Shown here: positions 26,085 to 34,367 of the stretch, one piece after another
Layout: each line of letters begins with the position of its first letter
How positions within the stretch are numbered: position 1 is the first letter of the stretch
Source: Hyphomicrobiales bacterium
GTDB lineage: Bacteria; Pseudomonadota; Alphaproteobacteria; Rhizobiales; Methylopilaceae
Length of the DNA stretch: 64,000 nt
Direction: 5' to 3'
Assembly (NCBI GenBank): GCA_022842205.1
Contig: JALHQA010000004.1
Location: forward strand, 52,501 to 116,500
Notes under the pieces: generated by a model
What the model was told of the DNA's origin: nothing
Databases searched by the model: none
The model's input: the letters and a program-made list of their open reading frames with translations, nothing else
Translations under genes and position numbers: made by a program

Positions 26085-27221
26085 ATGACAGTCATCCTCA
26101 CCAATGCCCGGCTCGTGACAGAGGACGGGATAATCGACGGCACGATCAGCTATTCCGCGGGCGGCATCAGCGATGTCCAGCCCGGCAGGAGCGACGTGCC
26201 GGGCGCCGAAGATTGCGGCGGCGATTTCGTCACGCCCGGCCTGATCGAGTGCCACACCGACAATCTGGAACGCCATTTCGTGCCGCGGCCCGGCGTGATC
26301 TGGCCGGATGGAAAGGCGGCGGCGCTGGCCCATGACGCTCAGATCATCTCGTCGGGCATCACCACGGTCTATGACGCGATCTGCGTCGGCGGATATGACG
26401 ACGACAAGGACCATCGCCCGAAGATCATGGGCGCGATGATCGACGCGGTGGAGCAGGGGATCGCGACCGGTGTCTTCCGCGCGACGCACCGCATTCACAT
26501 GCGTTGCGAGACGACCGATTCGCGGATGATGAGCTATCTCGAACGGCACGCGGCAACGCCGTCGCTCTCGCTGGCGAGCCTGATGGATCACACGCTCGGC
26601 CAGCGGCAGTGGCGCAATCTCGACCACTACCGCCGCTTCATAAAAGGCGAGGGGCGCAGCGACGCCGAGATCGAAGCGATCATCGCCGAACAGATCGAGA
26701 CCTCAAGCCGCAATGCGAAGCATAATTTCGCCAAGGGTGCCGAATTCCTCCGCGCGCGCGACGTCAGTATCGCAAGCCATGACGACACGACACCGGAGCA
26801 TGTGGCGGATGCGGTCGCGGCGGGCTGCGCGATCTCGGAATTTCCGACCACCATCGAAGCGGCGCGTGCCGCACGCGAGGCCGGGTTGAAGACTGTCGGC
26901 GGCGCGCCGAATGTGGTGCGTGGCGGTTCGCATTCCGGCGGCGTGTCGGTACTCGATCTTGCGAAGAAGGGGCTTCTCGATGTCCTTTCTTCCGACTATG
27001 TGCCGGCGAGCCTTCTGCAGGCGATCCATATTCTGGGCGAGACGGCGATGCCGCTGCACGAAGCAGTGGGACTTGCGGCCTGGCGCGCGGCGGACATGCT
27101 CGGTCTTGCCGATCGCGGACGGCTCAAGCCAGGCGCGCGCGCGGACTTCTTGCGGTTTCGTATCGACGGCAACACGCCTGTCGTGCGCGCCGTGACCGTT
27201 GCCGGCCAGAGGGTGTTCTGA
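26085..27221 (+). CDS. phnM: Alpha-D-ribose 1-methylphosphonate 5-triphosphate diphosphatase PhnM
   Basis: This is a 378-residue amidohydrolase-superfamily enzyme that removes pyrophosphate from the 5-triphosphate intermediate of the C-P lyase pathway. Metal ligands are visible: DFVTPGLIECHTDNLERH (HxD), the later HIHMR and SIASHDDTTPEH, and the amidohydrolase end GRLKPGARADFLRF. Length is normal (about 378). The other C-P lyase genes (phnGHIJKL) are not in the window. Only a DUF1045 gene follows, overlapping by one base. Confidence 0.94.
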   Translation: MTVILTNARLVTEDGIIDGTISYSAGGISDVQPGRSDVPGAEDCGGDFVTPGLIECHTDNLERHFVPRPGVIWPDGKAAALAHDAQIISSGITTVYDAICVGGYDDDKDHRPKIMGAMIDAVEQGIATGVFRATHRIHMRCETTDSRMMSYLERHAATPSLSLASLMDHTLGQRQWRNLDHYRRFIKGEGRSDAEIEAIIAEQIETSSRNAKHNFAKGAEFLRARDVSIASHDDTTPEHVADAVAAGCAISEFPTTIEAARAAREAGLKTVGGAPNVVRGGSHSGGVSVLDLAKKGLLDVLSSDYVPASLLQAIHILGETAMPLHEAVGLAAWRAADMLGLADRGRLKPGARADFLRFRIDGNTPVVRAVTVAGQRVF

Positions 27222-27910
27222 TGGCGCGCTATGCGATCTATGCCGCGCCGGAGCGCGATACGAGACTCTGGCATTTCGGCTGCCGCGTGCTCGGCCGCGA
27301 TGCGGAAACGGGCGAGGATATCGAGCAGATCGTGCCGAAAGGTTTTGCGCCCGAGGAGTGGCGCGAGATCACGGCCTCGCCCCGCCGGTATGGGTTTCAT
27401 GCCACGTTGAAGGCGCCTTTCGTGCTGGCCGACGGGCGTAGCGAGGAAGAGTTGTTCGACGCCGTGCGTACATTCGCGGGGCGTCAGGTACCGGTGGAGA
27501 ATGTGCCGCTCGTGCCGGAGTTTTCCGGCGGTTTTGTTCTGCTGGCACCTCAGCAGCCGGACGCGCGGCTCGACACATTCGCCGAAGCCTCGGTGCAGTA
27601 TTTCGAGCCGTTTCGCGCCCCGCTGACGGCGGAGGACCGCGCGCGGCGGAAAAATCTTACCGAGCGGCAGGCCGGCTATCTCGAACGTTTCGGCTATCCC
27701 TATGTGTTCGAGGATTTTCAGTTTCACCTGACGCTGGCCGGCCCGCTGCCGGAGGACCGCGCCGCCGATGTCCATGCGGCGCTCAGTGCGGCTGCCGAAC
27801 AGGCGCTGAAAGGCGAACCGCTTTCGGTGCGCTCCGTCTGCCTGTTTCGTGAGGCGGGGCATGGCGATCCGGCGCGTCTCGTACTGCGCGCGCCACTCGG
27901 GACGCGCTGA
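27221..27910 (+). CDS. DUF1045 2H phosphoesterase superfamily protein
   Basis: This is a 229-residue protein of DUF1045 (PF06299), a 2H phosphoesterase relative. The two catalytic H-x-T motifs are present: GFHATLKAPFVLADG and QFHLTLAGPLPE. DUF1045 genes are typically linked to phn loci, and a role as a cyclic phosphodiesterase acting on ribose phosphate cyclic intermediates has been suggested, in place of PhnP. Its start shares one base with the phnM stop. Together they look like a detached two-gene piece of a phosphonate operon. Confidence 0.9.
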   Translation: MARYAIYAAPERDTRLWHFGCRVLGRDAETGEDIEQIVPKGFAPEEWREITASPRRYGFHATLKAPFVLADGRSEEELFDAVRTFAGRQVPVENVPLVPEFSGGFVLLAPQQPDARLDTFAEASVQYFEPFRAPLTAEDRARRKNLTERQAGYLERFGYPYVFEDFQFHLTLAGPLPEDRAADVHAALSAAAEQALKGEPLSVRSVCLFREAGHGDPARLVLRAPLGTR

Positions 27911-27951
27911 TGCCTTGTTTCCGCCGCACTAAGCCGTTGTCTGGCCCCGCC

Positions 27952-29622
27952 ATGCTTCGCCATGCCCGTCTTCCGCTGCTTGTTGCCGCCATGACCTTCG
28001 CCGCTCTGCCGGCCGAAGCGCATCCGCATGTCTTCGTAACGGTGAAGAGCACGGTCATCTACGACAATGGCACTCCGAAAGAGGTGCGCCATGTCTGGCG
28101 CTTCGACGACATGTTCTCGGCGTTTGCAATCCAGGGCCTCGATACCGACACCGACGGCGCGCTGTCGCGCGAGGAGTTGCAGGCACTGGCGGAGGTGAAT
28201 GTCACCTCGCTCAAGGAGTTCGACTTCTTCACCTTCGCGCAGGCCGCGGGCGCGGATGTCAAATTCACGGACCCGGTCAATTATTTTCTCGATTATGACG
28301 GCAAGGCGCTGACGCTGCATTTCACGCTGCCGGTCACCTCCGCGCAGAAGGCGGATACGGTGAGGTTCGAGGTCTATGATCCGACCTATTTTGTCGCCTT
28401 CGACCTTGCGGCGGATCAGCCCGCTTCGCTTGAAGGCGCCCCGGACGGCTGCCGTATTGACGTCGAGAGCCCGGACAAGACGACCGAAGAGGCGGCGAAG
28501 CTGACGGAGAACTTCTTCTCCAGTCTCGATCCCGAGGAGGGGTGGGGCAAGCAGTTCGCCAACACCATGATCGTCCGGTGCGGTGCGGATGCGGTGGCCT
28601 ATGCCGAATCGATCAAGCCGCCGCCTCCGGAACCCGAGCCTCCGCCGGCCCCCGATGCCATGGCGCGCGTCGAACAGGCGATCAGCATCGCCGAGAGTGC
28701 ACCGTTGCAGAGTATGCCCGAGGTGAAGAAGGAAGCTTCGCCCCTTGGCGCATTCGGCATCGTCCGGCCTGACGGAACGTATGGGCAGGGATCTTCTGCG
28801 TTTGGCGCCTTTGCATGGATCGCGCAGAAGCAGTCCGAATTCTACAAGAAGATGTCGGACGCGCTCGCCGCTTCAAGGGCGGATGGCTCCGCGTGGCTGT
28901 TGCTGATCGGCCTCAGCTTCGCCTACGGGATTTTTCACGCTGCCGGGCCCGGCCATGGCAAGGCGGTGATCTCGTCCTATCTTCTGGCGACCGGCGAGAC
29001 CCTTAAGCGTGGCATTCTGATCTCATTTGCATCGGCGATGGCACAGGCGGTGACGGCCATCGCGGTCGTCGGTGTATTGGCGGTCGCGATCGGCGCGACG
29101 AGCCGGGCGATGGGCCTTGCGACCTGGTGGATGGAAGCTGCGAGCTATGCGCTGATCGTTCTGCTCGGCCTTGGGCTTCTGTTCCGCCGCAGCCTTATTC
29201 CCGCGCGCGCCAACGCGCATGTGCATGACGAGAACTGCAGCCACAGCCATGGGCCGGACCTGAAAGATCTCGACGGCGAGTTCGGCTGGCGGCGCGCCGG
29301 CGCGGCCGTGCTGGCGGTCGGCCTCAGACCCTGTACGGGAGCTCTGATCGTGCTCGTCTTCGCTCTCGCGCAGGGCCTGATCTGGACCGGCGTGGCGGCA
29401 ACCTTCGCCATGGCCTTCGGGACGGCGGTGACGGTGGCGGCGATTGCGACCTTCGCCGTGCTCGCGAAGAACGCCGCGCTCAAGCTTGCCTCCGGCTCCA
29501 AGCCGCGCGGACGACGGCTGCTGCGCTTCATCGAGGTCGCAGCCGGATTCGCGGTGCTGGCATTTGGCCTCATTCTGCTCGGCGGTCTTCTGTCCGCGGG
29601 AATGCCAGCGGCAACCGTCTAA
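27952..29622 (+). CDS. DUF1007-NicO fusion, metal efflux-type membrane protein
   Basis: This protein of about 556 residues fuses a periplasmic DUF1007 domain to a NicO/RcnA-type permease. After signal peptide MLRHARLPLLVAAMTFAALPAEA comes HPHVFVTVKSTV (DUF1007 start), with an EF-hand-like loop DTDTDGALSREE. A proline-rich linker (about residue 225) leads to six helices carrying the NicO motif HAAGPGHGKAVISSYLL, a His-rich cytoplasmic loop (HVHDENCSHSHGPD) and LRPCTGALIVLVFALAQG. It probably moves Ni, Co or Zn. A start at 27910 overlapping the previous stop is also possible. It lies upstream of the manganese importer. Confidence 0.85.
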   Translation: MLRHARLPLLVAAMTFAALPAEAHPHVFVTVKSTVIYDNGTPKEVRHVWRFDDMFSAFAIQGLDTDTDGALSREELQALAEVNVTSLKEFDFFTFAQAAGADVKFTDPVNYFLDYDGKALTLHFTLPVTSAQKADTVRFEVYDPTYFVAFDLAADQPASLEGAPDGCRIDVESPDKTTEEAAKLTENFFSSLDPEEGWGKQFANTMIVRCGADAVAYAESIKPPPPEPEPPPAPDAMARVEQAISIAESAPLQSMPEVKKEASPLGAFGIVRPDGTYGQGSSAFGAFAWIAQKQSEFYKKMSDALAASRADGSAWLLLIGLSFAYGIFHAAGPGHGKAVISSYLLATGETLKRGILISFASAMAQAVTAIAVVGVLAVAIGATSRAMGLATWWMEAASYALIVLLGLGLLFRRSLIPARANAHVHDENCSHSHGPDLKDLDGEFGWRRAGAAVLAVGLRPCTGALIVLVFALAQGLIWTGVAATFAMAFGTAVTVAAIATFAVLAKNAALKLASGSKPRGRRLLRFIEVAAGFAVLAFGLILLGGLLSAGMPAATV

Positions 29623-29669
29623 CTTATTTGCCATGGCGATTTACTCTGGAGAGGCAGCAGCCCCTGCTC

Positions 29670-29686
29670 TTGCGAATGGATCGCAA
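29670..29686. promoter_or_regulatory. Dyad upstream of the manganese importer, candidate Mur/MntR operator
   Basis: TTGCGAATGGATCGCAA has perfect 6-bp arms and a 5-base centre and lies 46 bases before the mntA start. A related half (TTGCGA...TTGCA) follows at 29697-29718. It is unlike the Zur palindromes of the znu locus, so a different metalloregulator is expected, most plausibly a manganese-sensing Fur-type Mur. The regulator's identity is inferred. Confidence 0.45.
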
Positions 29687-29731
29687 CTATCCTATATTGC
29701 GAGTGGTTCTTAATTGCAGTTGGAGTAGGCC

Positions 29732-30682
29732 ATGACGCGGATGGTGCTTTTTGTTGCGGCAGCGCTGATGCTTGCCGGCACATCCGTGCGTGCCGATCCG
29801 GTTTTGAAGGTCGTCACGACGACGGCCCATATCGCCGATGTCGCCGCTGCGGTTGGCGGCGATCGGGTGACGGTAGAAAGCCTGCTCGGGCCCGGGGTCG
29901 ATCCCCATCTCTACAAACCCACGCGTTCCGACGTCGTGAAACTGTTGAAGGCCGATCTGGTGCTCGCCAGCGGCCTGCATCTTGAAGCCCAGTTCGACCA
30001 CACGTTCGAACAGATTTCGCAAAAGAATCCGGTCGTGAAGATCGGCGATCTTCTGCCGCCCGACCTGCTGATCGCGACGACCGCTTTCAGCGGCCGTTTC
30101 GATCCGCATATCTGGATGGATCCGGCACTATGGGCCGAAGCCGCCGACCGTGTCCGCAATACGCTGATCGAACGCGATCCGGATGGCCGCGCCGCCTATG
30201 AGGAAGGCGCGCGTAAATATCGGGAGGATATCGCGCGCTTTGCCGCCTATGCGTCCAACGCGACGGGGAGCGTTCCCGCAAATGCCCGCATCCTCGTCAC
30301 CGCGCATGACGCGTTCGGCTATTTCGGCCGCGCTTTCGGTTTCGAGGTTCTCGGCATCCAGGGGCTTTCGACCGAAAGCGAGGCGGGACTGAAGAGGATC
30401 GAGGAACTCGTGACGTTTCTCGTCGACAAGAAGATCGGAGCGGTGTTCGTTGAGAGTTCGGTGCCGCAGGCAAATATCCGGGCTCTGGTCGAAGGTGCCC
30501 GCGCGCGCGGCCACGAACTCAAGATCGGCGGTGAACTGTTCTCCGATGCGCTCGGTGCGCCCGGCACCTATGAAGGGACATGGCTGGGTATGATCGACCA
30601 TAACGTCACGACGATTGCCCGCTCCCTGGGCGGCGATGCGCCCGAGCGCGGCTATCAGGGCAAGCTCGGGGCGGGGTCGTGA
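29732..30682 (+). CDS. mntA: Manganese-type ABC transporter substrate-binding protein
   Basis: This is a 316-residue cluster A-I binding protein with signal peptide ending SVRA. Key blocks are VVTTTAHIADVAAAVGGDRV, GPGVDPHLYKPTRSD, FDPHIWMDPALW and the VTAHDAFGYFGRAFG stretch. It lacks the His-rich loop of ZnuA, and with two permease genes downstream it fits MntA/SitA, so manganese (or iron/manganese) is the likely cargo. A ribosome binding site TGGAG precedes it. Its stop overlaps the next start by TGATG. Confidence 0.9.
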   Translation: MTRMVLFVAAALMLAGTSVRADPVLKVVTTTAHIADVAAAVGGDRVTVESLLGPGVDPHLYKPTRSDVVKLLKADLVLASGLHLEAQFDHTFEQISQKNPVVKIGDLLPPDLLIATTAFSGRFDPHIWMDPALWAEAADRVRNTLIERDPDGRAAYEEGARKYREDIARFAAYASNATGSVPANARILVTAHDAFGYFGRAFGFEVLGIQGLSTESEAGLKRIEELVTFLVDKKIGAVFVESSVPQANIRALVEGARARGHELKIGGELFSDALGAPGTYEGTWLGMIDHNVTTIARSLGGDAPERGYQGKLGAGS

Positions 30683-31449
30683 TGCTGCGCGATCCCGCAA
30701 AGACGGCGGCGGGTGTACCTCCGCCTCTGTCCATACGGAATATGACGGTCGCCTATGATCGCAGGGCGGCCGTCGATGATGTCAGCCTCACGATCCGAAA
30801 CGGGCGTCTCGTTGCGGTGGTGGGCCCGAACGGCGCCGGTAAATCCAGCCTGATCCGCGGCGTGCTCGGGCTTGTGTCGGCCTCCGGCACGGCAGAGGCG
30901 TTCGGCCGCCCGGTTGATGCGGTTCGCGACCGGATTGCCTATGTGCCACAACGCGCGGCAGTGGACTGGGATTTTCCGGCGAGCGCGCTCGATGTCGTGA
31001 CGATGGGCCTCTACCGCCGGGCCGGTTGGTTTCGTCCGATCACACGAAGCCACAAGGACAGAGCGCGTGCGGCGCTGGCGGAAGTCGGAATGGCCGATTT
31101 CGCGGCGCGGCCGATCGGTGCCCTGTCCGGCGGCCAGCAGCAGCGCGTGTTCTTCGCGCGTGCGCTGGTCCAGGACGCCGATCTTCTCTTCCTCGACGAG
31201 CCTTTTGCCGGTGTGGACGCCGTGACCGAGCAGATCGTGTTCAGCAAGTTGAAAGCGCTGCGCGACGACGGAAAGACGATCATCGTCGTGCACCACGATC
31301 TCGACACCGTGACCGATCATTTCGACGACGCCGTTCTCCTCAACAAGCGGCTTGTCGCCTCGGGCCCGGTCGATGACGTGCTGACGCCGGACAATCTCGC
31401 CATCGCCTATGGCGGACGTCTTGCGAAGGCGCTGGCGGCGGTGCGCTGA
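30682..31449 (+). CDS. mntB: Manganese-type ABC transporter ATPase
   Basis: This is a 255-residue ABC ATPase with Walker A GPNGAGKSSLIRG, Q-loop YVPQRAAVDWDFP, signature LSGGQQQRVFFARAL, Walker B LLFLDEPFAGVD and VHHDLDTV. The PQR..VDWDFP Q-loop is the one found in manganese/iron SitB-type proteins. A GTG three bases earlier (30679) could also initiate. It overlaps the receptor gene by TGATG and the next gene by one base, so the whole set is one operon. Confidence 0.92.
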   Translation: MLRDPAKTAAGVPPPLSIRNMTVAYDRRAAVDDVSLTIRNGRLVAVVGPNGAGKSSLIRGVLGLVSASGTAEAFGRPVDAVRDRIAYVPQRAAVDWDFPASALDVVTMGLYRRAGWFRPITRSHKDRARAALAEVGMADFAARPIGALSGGQQQRVFFARALVQDADLLFLDEPFAGVDAVTEQIVFSKLKALRDDGKTIIVVHHDLDTVTDHFDDAVLLNKRLVASGPVDDVLTPDNLAIAYGGRLAKALAAVR

Positions 31450-32363
31450 TGCCGCACGAACTTCTTGCGGCCCTGTTTTTCCAGGGCGGATACAACACCG
31501 CGGTCGTCATTATCGGGGCGGCGGCTTTGGGGGCGGCTGGCGGCGCCGTCGGCGTTTTCGCGATGCTGCGCGGACGGGCGCTGGTCGCCGACGCCATTTC
31601 CCACGCCACACTGCCGGGCGTCGCGCTCGGCTTCATGGCGGCCTATTTTCTCGGGTATTCCGGCCGCTCCCTGTTCGTGCTTCTGGGCGGTGCGGCGCTG
31701 TCGGCCGCCGCCGCCGTGTTTTCGATCAACGCGATCCGGCGCCATACGCGTTTGAAGGAAGACGCCGCGGTTGCCAGTGTGCTTGGCGTGTTCTTCGGTC
31801 TCGGCATCGCCCTTCTGTCAATCGTGCAGGGGCTGCCGACAGCGGGACAGGCGGGACTCGATGCGTTCCTTCTCGGATCGACCGCGGGAATAAGGTTGAT
31901 CGACGCCGCCGCTCTTGCGGCGGCCGCGGTCCTGACGCTGCTGTCGCTGGCGCTGGTGTTCAAGGAGCTGCGCGTTGCGGCATTTGATCCTGTGTACGCA
32001 CAGGCGCACGGCCTGCGCCCCGAGCGGGCCGATGCGATCCTGCTCGTTCTGGTCCTGATCGCGGTGGTTCTCGGACTTCGTACCGTGGGCCTCGTTCTGG
32101 CGGTGGCGCTTCTGGTGATCGCGCCGGCCGCCGCACGGTTCTGGAGCGATCGGCTGGGCATAATCGTTCTTGTGGCCGCGGGACTTGGCGCGTCCGGTGC
32201 GTGGCTCGGTGCGTCCCTCTCCGCCGCATTCTCGAATCTTCCGGCCGGCGCGACCATAGTGCTGGTTCTGTTCGTGCTGTTCGTTCTGAGCTTTATTGCT
32301 GGCGCCGCGCGCGGCGTTGTTCCTCGCTACCTGCGGAGAATGAACGGGGCGGTTGCGCCATGA
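31449..32363 (+). CDS. mntC: Manganese-type ABC transporter permease, first subunit
   Basis: This is a 304-residue ABC-3 permease with eight or nine helices. Conserved segments are FAMLRGRALVADAISHATLPGVALGFM and LRTVGLVLAVALLVIAPAAARFW. It is the first of two dissimilar permeases, so the channel is expected to be a heterodimer as in SitCD. Stop and next start overlap by ATGA. Confidence 0.9.
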   Translation: MPHELLAALFFQGGYNTAVVIIGAAALGAAGGAVGVFAMLRGRALVADAISHATLPGVALGFMAAYFLGYSGRSLFVLLGGAALSAAAAVFSINAIRRHTRLKEDAAVASVLGVFFGLGIALLSIVQGLPTAGQAGLDAFLLGSTAGIRLIDAAALAAAAVLTLLSLALVFKELRVAAFDPVYAQAHGLRPERADAILLVLVLIAVVLGLRTVGLVLAVALLVIAPAAARFWSDRLGIIVLVAAGLGASGAWLGASLSAAFSNLPAGATIVLVLFVLFVLSFIAGAARGVVPRYLRRMNGAVAP

Positions 32364-33283
32364 CGTTCCTTGCCATCGACCTTCCGGCTGTTCTCGCGGG
32401 CGCGCTTGCAGCTCTGGTCTGTGCGCTTGTCGGCAATGTCCTCGTGCTGCGCCGGCAGGCACTTCTCGGCGACGCGATCAGCCATGTCGTGCTGCCAGGC
32501 CTCGTCGCCGGATTCTGGATATCGGGAGCGGCGAGCCTTGTCGCCATGCTGAGCGGTGCGCTCATCGCGGCGCTTCTGGCGGTGGCGCTCATCGCGGTGT
32601 TCCGCAATGTCGGGCGGGTGAACGGCGATGCAGCGACCGGCGTCGTCTTTACAGCATTCTTTGCTGCTGGCATCCTGTTCCTGTCCGTCAGCGGCGCCGG
32701 ATCGACGAATTTCGACATTCACACCGTTCTATTCGGCAATCTCGAGGGCAATCTCTGGGTTGCGGCGGAAGGGTGGGGTTCTCTGCTCGATCCTGTTGCA
32801 CTTGTGGAGTTGCCCGACAGCATAGGCCGGCTGGCCGCCGTGCTGGCGATTGTGTTGGCGGCCGGCGCGCTCGCATTCAAGGAAATCCGCCTGGTGGCAT
32901 TCGACCCGATCTATGCGCGCGCCTCCGGCGCGCCGTATCGCCTCGTCGCCGGGGGGATTGTTGTGCTGACGGCGCTCGCAGCGGTCGCCGCCTTCGAGGC
33001 GGTAGGCGCCATTCTGGTCGTCGCCATGTTCGTCTGCCCGGCCGCCACCGCGCGCTGCCTCACCGACCGCTTCGGCACCCAGATCGCACTTTCCGCCGCG
33101 ATCGCGGTAACGGCCGCCGTGGCCGGCTATGTGCTGGCGGCATTCGTGCCGCTTACCCTCGGTTTCGAACGTTCGGTGAATGCGGCTGGAGTGATCGTCG
33201 TCACTGCAGGCCTTCTCCAGCTTGCCGCCATGCTGTTTGGAGCCAAGCGGAAGGGCTATGGGCCGCGTGGAGCGTTCGCCTGA
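32360..33283 (+). CDS. mntD: Manganese-type ABC transporter permease, second subunit
   Basis: This is a 307-residue ABC-3 permease. Typical segments are VLRRQALLGDAISHVVLPGLVAGFW and the later FEAVGAILVVAMFVCPAATARCL. The start MTFLAIDLPAVL at 32360 overlaps the previous gene by ATGA; the longer frame is spurious. It is the last gene of the four-gene importer and is followed 40 bases later by hemH on the same strand. Confidence 0.9.
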   Translation: MTFLAIDLPAVLAGALAALVCALVGNVLVLRRQALLGDAISHVVLPGLVAGFWISGAASLVAMLSGALIAALLAVALIAVFRNVGRVNGDAATGVVFTAFFAAGILFLSVSGAGSTNFDIHTVLFGNLEGNLWVAAEGWGSLLDPVALVELPDSIGRLAAVLAIVLAAGALAFKEIRLVAFDPIYARASGAPYRLVAGGIVVLTALAAVAAFEAVGAILVVAMFVCPAATARCLTDRFGTQIALSAAIAVTAAVAGYVLAAFVPLTLGFERSVNAAGVIVVTAGLLQLAAMLFGAKRKGYGPRGAFA

Positions 33284-33323
33284 CGCATGGCGCGGCCGCC
33301 GGAACCGTTCTAAAACGGCGCCC

Positions 33324-34367
33324 ATGCTGAAGACCGCAACGCACTCCCCACGTCCACCCGATCACCCGCCCGTCAAGAACGGGAAGATCGGCGTGCTGCT
33401 CGTCAATCTCGGTACGCCGGAAGGCACGTCCTACTGGCCGATGCGCGCCTATCTAAAAGAATTCCTGTCGGACACGCGCGTGATCGACACGCCGCGCTGG
33501 AAATGGTGGCCGATCCTGAACCTCATCATCCTTTCCGTCCGGCCGCAGAAGAAGGGCCGGGACTACGAGACGATCTGGAACAGGGAGCGCGACGAAGGCC
33601 CGCTGAAAACCTTCACGCGGTCACAGGCCGACAAGCTGAAGGGTCGCCTCGACGACCTCGGCGACAACATCGTCGTCGACTGGGCCATGCGCTACGGCTT
33701 TCCCTCGATCGCGGATCGTATCGACGCTCTGCAGGCTGACGGCTGCGACCGCCTGGTCGTCATTCCGATGTATCCGCAATATGCAGCGGCGACAACCGCG
33801 ACGGTCGGCGACAAGGTGTTCGAGAAACTGGCGAAGATGCGCTGGCAGCCGGCGTTGCGTATCGCGCCGCCCTGGCACGACGATCCGATCTATATCGGCG
33901 CGCTCGCGGCGTCGATGAAGGCGCATCTCGATAGGCTCGGCTGGACGCCAGATGTCATTCTTGCGTCGTTCCACGGTATCCCGCAGCGCTATTTCGATCT
34001 CGGCGATCCCTATTATTGTCATTGCGCGAAGACAACGCGGCTTCTGCGCGCCGAAATGGGCTTTCCGGATGACAGGCTGCGCATGACCTTCCAGTCGCTA
34101 TTCGGGCCGGAAGAGTGGATAAAGCCCTATACCGACAAGACGGTCGAGGCGCTGGCGCAGAGCGGGGTGAAGAATATGGCTGTCATTACGCCTGGATTTA
34201 CGGCGGACTGCCTTGAGACGATCGAGGAGATCGGCGTCGAGAACGCCGAAATCTTCAAGCATAATGGTGGCGAGAATTTCACCGCGGTTCCCTGCCTCAA
34301 CGACAGCGAGGAGGGCATGGACGTGATCGAGTCCGTGGCACGCCGCGAACTTATGGGCTGGGTCTGA
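33324..34367 (+). CDS. hemH: Ferrochelatase
   Basis: This is a 347-residue enzyme that inserts ferrous iron into protoporphyrin IX, the last step of haem synthesis. Diagnostic regions are KIGVLLVNLGTPEGTSYWPMRAYLKEFLSD, VVIPMYPQYAAATTATV, the catalytic His in LASFHGIPQRYFDLGDPYYCHC, and the acidic VITPGFTADCLETIEEIGVEN. I start at MLKTATHS; the longer frame overlaps mntD. Placement after a manganese importer is suggestive, since Mn and haem status are linked through Irr and Mur in this order. The 3' end overlaps the convergent acyltransferase-like gene by 17 bases. Confidence 0.95.
   Translation: MLKTATHSPRPPDHPPVKNGKIGVLLVNLGTPEGTSYWPMRAYLKEFLSDTRVIDTPRWKWWPILNLIILSVRPQKKGRDYETIWNRERDEGPLKTFTRSQADKLKGRLDDLGDNIVVDWAMRYGFPSIADRIDALQADGCDRLVVIPMYPQYAAATTATVGDKVFEKLAKMRWQPALRIAPPWHDDPIYIGALAASMKAHLDRLGWTPDVILASFHGIPQRYFDLGDPYYCHCAKTTRLLRAEMGFPDDRLRMTFQSLFGPEEWIKPYTDKTVEALAQSGVKNMAVITPGFTADCLETIEEIGVENAEIFKHNGGENFTAVPCLNDSEEGMDVIESVARRELMGWV

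Noticed and set aside
27910-27951. Start of the DUF1007-NicO gene at 27910
   Set aside because: It is possible by TGATG coupling, but it adds 14 residues before a compact signal peptide; kept only as an alternative.
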